From positions 124,001 through 188,000 of the forward strand of contig NZ_CP017813.1 in NCBI RefSeq assembly GCF_001900245.1: a stretch of DNA of 64,000 nucleotides. The letters run 5' to 3'. The position numbers were made by a program, and so were the translations under genes. The number at the start of each line of letters is the position of its first letter. The first letter of the stretch is position 1. Shown in pieces: positions 53,872 through 64,000 of this stretch. The notes beneath the pieces were generated by a model, which ran no database searches, had not been told where the DNA came from, and saw only the letters and a program-made list of their open reading frames with translations. Source of the stretch: Mycoplasmopsis pullorum. Its GTDB lineage: Bacteria > Bacillota_I > Bacilli_A > Mycoplasmatales > Metamycoplasmataceae.

Positions 53872-56800
53872 ATGAAAAATAAAAAATTGATTTTGCTTTT
53901 ATCATCTTCATTATCTGTTTCAAGTTTAATTTTGCCTCTTTCAGCAAATTATTCAAAACAAGATGTGAATATTGCAATTAATGATGTTAATTATGTGTTT
54001 GATAAAGTTAATTCTAATATTTCAGATGATATTTGAACAGGTTATAATAATTATAGTAATGGCACAGTTCATAGGTGATACAACTCTTTAGATTCAAAAG
54101 GAGTAACTAATTTAAGTCAAACTGGAAATGATAAACTTAAATGAAGTGTAACTGGTGATGCATGATATAGATTATTCGATGCTTCAACCCCAGGTTTACC
54201 AACAAATATTAATCAAACCAATTGAAATGGTAATGGTTTTGCTAATGAAATTGGTCATATGTATTCTTGAGAAAGAGATGCCTCTTCGTCTTCATTACCT
54301 GATGGTACCGGTTCTTGATGAAATGGAAATGGATTTAATCCATTAACTAATAGTAAAAAAATTAAAGTTGGTATTAACCTAACTAATGCTGACACAAATA
54401 ATGACTTTTTTACTGCTGGAATTTACTTTTCGGACGATATTAGATTAGTTGGCGATATCAAAATTCACTTATTTGTTAAACAAGATAGTAGCAGTATTAA
54501 TATTGATCAAACTGAAGGTAAATTAACTACATATACTATAAATATCAATGATGATCCTAAAGCTAATATTGGTGTTATGGAAATAAGTCCATGAATAGGT
54601 AAAACTCAACAAGTAACTAGTACAGGTAAATCAGTTAGTACAACTATAAACGGTAAGTCAAAAATAGCTTATATTAGCGACTATGCTTATTTGCCATACT
54701 ATGATCATATTCCTGATGAATACGAAAATAATATGTCAGATGCAAATAGAAATCAAAGAAACTGATGAAAAAACACTAGACAACAAGGAAGTAATGAACT
54801 TTATGATATTTTAATTAGAGGTTATACTCCACAATCAGTAAGAAATTCTAATTTTTCTTTCACAACCAATAAATATAATCAAGTTGCTTTTGGTTTATTT
54901 CAACACTCAATAATTAGAGATAGTACTCCTGTTATTACTAAAAATAATATAACTCAAAATCAAGGGGGATTATTTGTTTTTAGAGTTAATACAAGTACAT
55001 CACATAATGAAATTGTTGCAGGGGCTGTAGTTGAATTAGAAATGAAACCATTTAATAATTCAACTGAACCTTTTAATCAATTATATGCTGGTAATGCTGG
55101 TTCTACCACTGGAAGTAAAACATATTTTGGAGTTTCAGAATATAGAAATTTAAATAGTAGAGATGATTACAAGGTTATTGGTGGATTTATTAAAATGGCT
55201 GATCGGAAACAGTCATATTTAAAGAAATTTAATACTGAAGAAAAAATTCAAGATAATCTTAAATTTTACAATCAGGCAACTGATGGAATCCCACAAGCTA
55301 ATTTATCTATTTCTGAAACCGGGAATAATGCTTTTACATACAATATAGATAAGAATGGTGTTTCTAATTACAACAAAAATGTCATTAGAACAAGAAATAT
55401 TTATCAAGATTATAAAAGTTATAGTAATTTATCTAACTTGCGTTTAAATGCTACTTTTGCTTCAGATGTTGACAGAAAAAAATGAAGAATGATTACTAAA
55501 TCTACAACAGCTTCTGCTTCAACTACTTTCGGAAGAGAATATCTTGATTTTGCACCAATTGAATACACATTTACAGATTTAGAGTATCTTAAAAGATATA
55601 TTCAATCTAAAAAATGATTAACTAAAGGTGAAAAAGATGCTTTAACTAGATATGTTGAAGCTGATACTTCTTTTAAGAGTGATAATGAATTTACAAATGA
55701 ACCAGCTAAAAACAGTTGAAAAACTAAAATAGATCAAATTGATGATTTACAAAAAAGTATTGAAGAAAAATATAAGGAAGTCCGTGAATTTCCACTTAAT
55801 ACACAACTTTATGATCCTCAATGAAATGCATTAGCAACCAAAAAAATGCTTTATGCTTTAGCAAATATTGCAACTAAAAATTACTTGGAAGAATTTATTA
55901 GTAGAAACGCTGATATTATTAAATTACAATCTGTAGAATATTACAACGATGGAACAGTTAAAGATAGAAATTCATCGACTGTTTTAAGCTCTACAAGCAC
56001 ATTTGAAAGATTAAAAGAATCTTTAGAAACAATTAAAAATGGTTTAGTTAATAATTTTAATAGTATTTTAACTTCAGGGAAAAATAATTTAAATTCTCTA
56101 TATAGCAAATTGAATGATTATGAAATTACACAAGTTAATTCTCAAACTTATTCAACAAATAATACAAGAGCAACTAATTTGTTAACTAATAATCTTATTC
56201 AAGGTGTTATTAATACTTTAACAACTGCAGAACAAGTTAAAACTTTTGACTCAACAACATCAAGTTTGTACAAATCTAATATTAAGAATGTTTTAGATAC
56301 TATTGCAAATTTAAATTCTCTTGTAACAGAAAAAAATAATTTAGAAACTCAAATTTTAGAGCAACAAAAACCTCAAAATGATTTTAAAAATTATGCTGTT
56401 TTTACAAAATCAAACAATTCTATTAATTTAAATTCTTTTGATACTTTTGATGCAAATTTAAAAGATGCAAACAATAAGACAATTTCAAACATTTTTGAAT
56501 CAACTAGCACGTTGACAACTTTTTACAACAATGGTAAAAATACCTTGCAACAAAATTGAATTAATAAATTAACTGGTGAGGAAATTGATGGATCCTATGT
56601 AGAGTTTAAAAAAGAAATTAATAATTTTCAAAATTTGAGTGGTACTGAAACATCAGGTGAAAAATTTGAAATTGTTAACAATTTATTAACTAATTTAGGT
56701 TGAGATCGACCTTTTACATATGACACTCAAACGAAAACTTTAGCAGTCAATGAAACTTATTACAGTAGAATTAATAAAGCAATGAATTCAGCTTTTACTA

Positions 56801-59800
56801 CTGCTAAAAGCAATGCTAAAAGCAAAATTGATAATCTTACATATTTAAGCCAGTCTGAAAAAACCAGTGTTAAAAGTTTAATTGATCAAGCTGAATTATA
56901 TAAAGATACATATGTAGCAAATCAAGACTACTCAAATAAAGTATTAATTGGTTCAGATAAAAATATTCAAACAATTGTTCAAAAATGAACTGATATTAAT
57001 ACTGAAAGAGAAAAAATTAAAGACTATACTGCAACTTTTGGTTATCCAGACAAAAACATTAAACCTTCTACATATAATAGAGATTCAATTACAACAGATA
57101 GCATTAGCCCTAATTCAAATGATGTCGAAGCTGAAATTGTTAGTGTCAGTGCTGATGATAGTCAAGGAGCTTTAACAATCACTTATAAAATTGTTAAAAG
57201 CGCTGATAAAGATAATGTTTATACACAAAACAAAACTTATACAATTACTGGTTTTAGTGATGAAAGAAACAGAATCAATAATGCTAGTGCAACACCAGAA
57301 TATAAAAATGTTGCGCAAAAATCAACAATTCAGGCTTCAATTGTTGTAAGGGCAAATAATAACAGTAATGATATTAAATGAACTTTACCTGCTAATACTC
57401 AAATTTACCCTGGTAGCGTTAAATATCTTGGTTACAACGACATTACAGGGAAAATCAAAGTTGCATATAAATTGCAATCAACTATTGATAATACTGCTAT
57501 TTCAGCTGAAAAAACCGCTGAAATTACTGGATTCCAAACTGAAGCAGATAGATTAAATAGTCTAATTACTCAAGATACTAATAATACTCAAAAAACAATT
57601 CTTAATATTACAGCTAATCCAATCAAACGTGCTTCAGATTCAACTTTGAATACTGACTATACAATTTCACTTATTAATAATTTTGCTAATGATAATAATG
57701 TCACATTAACTGATTTATCTAATCCCGCAAATAATGACACTAATGGATCAATTTCATATACTTACAAATTAAAAACTACAAGGGAAGCAAATGATTTAGT
57801 TACTATTGCTGATGAACTGCCTTCATCTGTAGATATTAAAAGTAATGCTTCAGCTTCACAAACTAGAACTGGATTTTTAACACAGGCACAAAACGAACAA
57901 AATAAAAGAGATGAAAAGAAAAGAATAATTGATACTTATCAATATTTAAATAATGCACAAAAAGAAGATATAAAAAATAGTATTCAAAATGCTCCAATTG
58001 ATCAATTAGATCAAAAAGTTTCTGAAGCGAATACCTTAAATAACGCAATGAAGGATTATATTGATGCAACTGCTAATATTGAAACAATTAAAAAAGGTAT
58101 AGATTATACTGAAGCAGATAATCAAAGTGCTTTAGATAATGCAGTTAATCAACAAAAAACCGATGTTAATAAAACTCAAGGATCTAATTTATCATTGCAA
58201 GATGTTCAAACTAGAACAAAAGCAATTCAAGATGCAATTAGCAACTTAAATGGTGAAGAAAGATTGCAAAAAGCTAAAAAAGATGCAATTGCTAAAATTA
58301 ATTCAAATTATTCATCATTAACTCAAGCACAAAAAGATAAAGCAATTATTTTAATCAATGCTCAAAATACTATTGCAGGTGTTAATGCACAAGATACTAC
58401 TAATAGTGCTTTAAATTCTTCAATGAAGACTTTGCGTGACTATATTAACAATCAAAACATAATTAATCAAAGCAATAATTATAAATATGCAACTGATGCT
58501 TTAAGAAGTGCATATGATGGAAATCCAAACAAAAACAACAATCAAAAAGCTGGAGCAATAAAAGAAGCGGAAGATTTATTGACTACTTTAGAGTCTAATA
58601 ATGAAAATTTAATGAATAAAAATAATGTTGATACAATGAATACTAAAATTCAAAATGCAATCAACAATTTAAATGGTGAGCAACGTTACAATGAAGAAGT
58701 CGCTAGATTAAATTCATTAGATGCTGCTTTAGCTAAAGTAAAAGATAGTGTAAAAAATAATAAAACTGCTAGTGAAATTACAACTAATGATGTTGAATTT
58801 CTAACAAATACAATTCCAGCTGATGTAACACCAGTGCAGTTAAATATTAGTAATACTAATGAAGTAACAGGAAAATTGGATTTAAGTTACAAATATCAAT
58901 CAACTAAAGAAAACCTAACTGATATTATTTCATCTAAGACTTTTACTTTAAATAACTCTAATGCTTTAAGCACTTTAACTGAAGCACAAAGATTAAATAA
59001 TTTAATTGATAACAATACTGTTACAAAAACAATTACATTTAATGATACTAAGAATACTACTGCTATTGAAGATTTAACTAAAGAACAATTTAGCGGGACT
59101 TTAGCTAATGGTGAAACTAATAAAGCACAAATTGTTATTGAATCTATTACGCCTGATCCAAATGATGAACATGCTGTGCTTGTAACTTACAAATTGCAAT
59201 CAACTAAAACTAATTTAGATAATCAAACTGTGACTTCAAAAACTGCTCAAGTTAAAATTGATGGCTTTATGAGTAATAAAGAAAAAGAGCAAAACACTAT
59301 TGATGCTTATACTACAGCAAATTTTGTTGGAACTGCAGATAGCACTAAATTAGCTTCTTCATTTACTAACAATGTTAAAAAAATTAACATTACTTTTGCA
59401 ACTAATGATAATGCTAACCATACAAATGAAACTATTGAAATCAAATCAGTTAAATCATGAGATGATGTTAATGGTACATTAACTGCTGTTTTTGTAGTTA
59501 AAAGTAATAAACACGGTGAAGAATTAACTTCAACAGATAAAGAAATTACCATCAGTGGTTACTTAACTGAAGAGCAAAGATTAAATAACTTAATTGATAA
59601 TAAAGACAAAGAATTTAACTTTAGTGGAACTAAAGCTAAAGATAAAACTACTGTTAATGAAGTAACTAAAGAAAATCTTTCAGGTTATTTAGCAGAACAA
59701 TTAAATGGTCAATTGACCAATATTAATAATCAAAATAATGTTGAATTAGTAATTGATTCAATTTCAGAAACTAATCCAAATGGAAACATTAAATTTACCT

Positions 59801-62800
59801 ATCACTTAAAATCAACTAGAACTGATATTCCTAACAACACTGTAGTTTCTAAAACATTAAGTGCTACAATGTCTGGATTCCAAAGTAATTTAGATCGTGA
59901 AAAACAAGAATTAGATGCCAAAACTGATTCTGATTTAGATGTTAACATTGACAAAACTAAAATGGCTTCAAGTTTTACAGCAGATCAAATTCAATTAAGT
60001 CCAAAAGATAACACTATTAGTGTAGTTAATAAAACAATTACTGGATACAATGACGTAATTGGATCGATTAAACTTACTTACAAGCTAAAAAGTAATAAAA
60101 ACGGTCAAGATGTTTATTCTGAACCAAAAGAAATTATTATTACTGGACTTAAAACTGAAGCACAAAGATTAAATGGACTTTTAAATAGCTTAGTTGAAGG
60201 TGATATTACTTTCAATGGTACTAAAAATAATCAATTACCTTCAATAGCTCCTGCAAATGATAAAGCTAATTATTCATATGAAGTAACCAAACAAACAACT
60301 AATAAAGCAAGTCTTGCAATTAACTCAATTACTTCTGATGATTCAACTGGTCAAAATACTTTAAATCTTAAATTAGTTACCACCAAAACTCAAAGTGATT
60401 TAATCTCAAATTGAAATGTAACTAATTACCAAGCACCAGAAAGTCAAAGTAAAGATTTAGTAATTACTGGATTTAAAACTCAATCAGAACAAAATAAAAT
60501 TGATCAAGAGGCTGAAAAACAAAGATTAATGAATTTGGTAGCTAATGTTCAAATTACCTATCCAAATAGCGATGAAATTTTAGCTTCTAGCTCACAAATT
60601 TCTGGAATTAGTGCAGTTATCAATTCAACTGATAATAATGCTGAAATTCTTATTCAAAATATTACTGATAAAAATGATTTAAATGGAACTATCACAGTTG
60701 CTTATGTAATCCATAGTACTAAAGGTGGCATTTACGAAAATGTTAATACCGATGTACAAACCATTGTTTTAAACAACTTTAAAACTGAACAACAAAGACT
60801 AGATGCTTTATTTACAAATAATGAAGCAACTGCTTCATTAACAGGTATTGATGGCACAGACTATGGAAAATACCTACCTCAAGAAGCTTTAGATCATTTA
60901 GTTTTAACTTTAAATAATTTAGATAATGCAAGAGTGGAAATTGTTTCAAAAACAGCTAATAATCAAACTAATAGCATTGATTATACATATCGTTTAGTTT
61001 CGACTAGAGGAGTGGTAAGTGGCCATAATTTAAACACAGTTATATCAAGCGAAACTAAATCTGGTTCATTGTCTGGTTTTAAAACTTTAGCTCAAGCTGA
61101 AAAAGAAAGATTGGATAATATCAATCCTGATGATAAAAATGATGGTTATACTCATACAATTGATTATTCAAATAGAAATCAAATTTTAGCTTCAAAAGTT
61201 AAAATTATTGATTCTAACTGAATCTGAACAATTATCCCAAGTAGTGATCATACTTTCAGTGATCAAAAAATTCTAGCTTATGATGATATCACTGGTAAAT
61301 TAAGAGTTAGATATAGATTACAATCAACTAAAGAAGGTTTGAAAGGTGTTAAATCTGATTATAAATATGTAACTTTAACTGGTTATAAAACTGAATTAGA
61401 TAGATTAAATGATTTAGTTGCTCAAACAAATCAACCTGTTTCAATTACTGCTAAAGAAGATAGAAAAAATGATGGAGCTAATCAGAAAAAGGCTTCACAA
61501 CTAACTTCAGACGATTTCAATGTTCAATTAACTCAATATGGTCAAAATCAAGGTGTACAAGTAGAAACTATTTTGGATACTCAAAATGCTAATGATGAAA
61601 CAGGAACAATTGAATTAGGATATAAATTAATTTCAACTCGTCCATTAGAAGGTCAAAATGGTTTAATTGGTGGTGAGTGACCAGATGCACCAACTCAGGC
61701 ACCTGTAATTAAGTCTGATACATCAAATCCACTATTAAGCTTTGCTGGTTATGTAACTAATGCTGAAGAAGAACAAAATAGAATTAAAAGATTAATTCCA
61801 AGTCTATTAATTGACTATCCTAATAAACAAAATTATCTACCTAACTTCAACATAAGTGATGTTATTCCAAATAATATACAAGTTAAATTAAGTGAAAATC
61901 GTGAATTAAGTGAAGCTCAAATTGCACTTAAATCAGGTTCAATGCAAATTATTAGTCGTGATGATAGAAAAGGTGAAATTACTGTTAGCTATACTTTAGT
62001 ATCTCAAACCAGAAATGATGTTGAAATTGTAATTAATCAAACCAGAAGTAAAAATGCTAATACTATTAAAGGCTTTAAAACTGAATTAGAAAGATTAGAA
62101 GCTCTAAATTACGATTGAGAAAATGCAATTCAAAATAAAGAAACTATTAGTCCTTCTGATGTTGTTTTAAGTGATATTACACCTCATACAACTAATAATG
62201 ATCAAGCTAAAGATATAGTAATTACAGGATTTGATGATAGAACTGGTACTTTAGATATTCAATATAATATTTATTCAAAACGTACTAATTTAACAGATAT
62301 TCATGTAGTTGATAAAACTGCGCAAATCACTGGTTTACAAACTGAGGAGCAAAGATTAAATGCTTTAGTTACTAATAATAATGTAAATAAAACAATTAAT
62401 TATGTTTCAACTAATAAAGCTGAAATTAAGGCAAGTTCATTAGTCGACAAAAAAGATGAAGTGATTGCCAATAATAACAATTCATACTTTACAACCATAA
62501 TTCAAAAGCCGACTACTTCAAAAGCAAAAATTATTATTAAAGATATTGCTGCTAATGATGAAACTGGAGAATTAAGTGTTAAATATGTATTGCAATCAAC
62601 TAAAGATGGTTTAAATAACATTAATTCAACTACTGAAGGCACAATCACAATTTCTGGTTTCTTAACTAATTTACAAGAAGCTAAAAATAACTTAAAAACT
62701 AAAATTGATGAATTAGTTAAAGCAAATAAATTAACTGATGAACAAGCAAATGAATTAAAAAACAAAATTGATAACCCCGACACTAATTCAATTGCAAAAG

Positions 62801-64000
62801 TAAAAGAAATTGAATTAGAAACTGATAAACAAGTTTTAGTAAATGAAGCTACTAAAGAATTTAATCATTTGAACAAAGCACAATTGGACGATGTAATTAA
62901 GAAAATCAAAACTGCTGATACATTAGAAAAAGCTCAAGAAGCTAAAAATAATGGTCAAACACTAGATGATAAAATGGCTAAATTAGATGAAATAGTTAAA
63001 AACTATGAAGCTAAAAAACCATTAGACAAATATACCTATGCTTCAGAAACGCCTAAAAATGCTTTTGATAAAGTAATTGAAGATGCTAAAAAATTATTAG
63101 ATAAAACTAATGCTACCGATTTAGGTACAGATAATTTAGATAATTGAATTGGTAATGAGGACACTAATACTAAAGGTCAAATTCAAACTAAATATGAAGC
63201 CTTAGATGGTGATATTCAAAAAACTATTCAAGAAGTGAATAATAATGAATATTTATCTCCAAATCAAAAACAAGAGTTAATTAACAAACTAAATTCATTA
63301 GATCCTAATACTTTAGAAAAAGCTAATGATGATGGCACTAAGTTAACTTTAAATGATATTAAAGGTGAAATTAGCCAAATCGAAGCAGTTAAAAAAGCTG
63401 CAATTAATAGAATCAATGCTTATGAAAACTTAAATCAACAACAAAAGGATTCATACATTAGTCAAATTAAATCCAGTGATAATGATCAATTAGAAACTAT
63501 TGAAAATAATGCAACAACTTTAGACAACAAAATGCTTGAGTTAAAACAAGCAATTAAAAATGTTAAAGATGTACCTAATTCAAGTGCATATCAAAATGCT
63601 GATAAAAATAATAAAGATGCCTTTGATAGTGCTTTAAATGTGGCTAATAAAATTAAAAATGGTAAAGAAACTACCGATCCAAACGATACATTTAATTACA
63701 ATGCAAATTTAGATGCAGTACAAAAAGCAATTGATAATCTAAAATTAGCTAATACTAATATAAAACGTGATGAAGCTCTTAAATATGTTGACAATGCGCC
63801 ATATTTAAGTGCAGCTGAAAAAGCAAGCTTTAAAGAAAAACTTAATCAAAATCCAATTACAGATGAAACTATTGCGAAATTAAAAGAGCAAGCACAAATT
63901 ATTAATGATGCCAAAAAAGTTTATGTAGATCAAATTAAAGCAATTGATGCTAATGATTTAGATCAAGCTGCTAAAGATAAATACATTAAACAAATCATTG
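53872..64000 (+). CDS. Giant secreted surface protein with GF-hinge repeats and FIVAR/GA-like modules (incomplete)
   Basis: At least 3376 residues, open to the window edge with TGA as Trp; I checked the stretches between long ORF parts for stops. A Sec signal (MKNKKLILLLSSSLSVSSLI, LPLSA) has no lipobox Cys. Residues about 30-400 form a Trp-, Gly- and Asn-rich N-terminal domain I do not recognise, and a helical region follows to about 1100. Next come modules ending in hinges such as AEITGFQTEADRLNSLI (near 1220) and VITGFKTQSEQNKID (2200). A block at about 1343-1606 has GA-like (YLNNAQKEDIKNSIQNAPID, NSNYSSLTQAQKDKAIILIN) and FIVAR-like modules. More hinges run to 2927, then a second FIVAR/GA block runs to the edge. 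GA modules bind albumin in other bacteria. A C-terminal anchor is expected downstream. Confidence 0.82.

Noticed and set aside
54155-54346. Overlapping plus-strand frame in the giant gene
   Set aside because: It is in another frame; the main frame is open with a signal peptide and typical codon use.
44609-64000. CRISPR or tandem DNA repeats in the repetitive surface genes
   Set aside because: The repeats are at protein level, diverged, and of gene-like codon structure; no short direct repeats with regular spacers were seen anywhere in the window.

Overview
The window comes from a mollicute of the Mycoplasma/Mycoplasmopsis type. In-frame TGA codes for tryptophan in nearly every gene, the DNA is very AT-rich, and the gene content is reduced. 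There is an H2O2-generating glycerol pathway, several lipoproteins, an IS1634-type insertion sequence and giant repeat-bearing surface proteins. I cannot name the species from sequence alone.

Layout. (1) 1-941: right end of an IS1634-like element joined to a decayed 3' piece of ligA. (2) 1025-6250: a YitT-family membrane protein, then the glycerol operon glpO-glpK-glpF (uptake, phosphorylation, oxidation with H2O2 release). (3) 6383-19029: mostly minus-strand housekeeping genes: RNase J, Tex, a NERD membrane protein, LepA, an all-alpha dUTPase, AsnA, a Bax-inhibitor-like membrane protein, Der, Cmk and a small unknown. Plus-strand upp and a tRNA-Ser/tRNA-Thr pair lie among them. (4) 19077-25326: ftsY-ylxM, then the overlapping chain gmk-prpC-prkC-rsgA-rpe, then gap. 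(5) 25487-28054 (minus): cysS-rlmB and a very divergent gene where sigH lies in Firmicutes. (6) 28167-34774: argS, an APC permease, a shortened RNA polymerase delta subunit, fba, a nuclease lipoprotein, a GNAT protein and a one-cysteine thiol peroxidase. (7) 34860-35345: a lipoprotein pseudogene. (8) 35497-42605: a replication cluster, dnaE - 5'-3' exonuclease - coaE - dnaB-like - dnaI-like - fmt. (9) 42606-44196: a decayed AlbA_2-type gene, then smpB-ssrA on the minus strand one nucleotide apart. (10) 44197-64000: the variable surface region. It holds a 2132-residue lipoprotein of about ten related modules behind a structured leader, an IS1634-like element with stray IS ends and two surface-gene remnants, and then a giant secreted protein (at least 3376 residues, running off the window). 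The giant protein mixes the same kind of repeats with FIVAR/GA-like modules.

How the parts fit. glpFKO feeds glycerol-3-phosphate to GlpO (H2O2) and the product dihydroxyacetone phosphate to glycolysis, represented here by fba and gap. Tpx could detoxify peroxide. The surface region is the most notable part. The giant gene has an A17 tract at the expected place between a candidate -35 and -10, the same design as the phase-variable vlp promoters of M. hyorhinis. Several housekeeping genes have a TATAAT/TAAAAT hexamer ending 6-7 nt before the start codon and no Shine-Dalgarno sequence, so they are probably leaderless. GGGAC/GTCCC looks over-represented in housekeeping DNA and rare in the surface genes.
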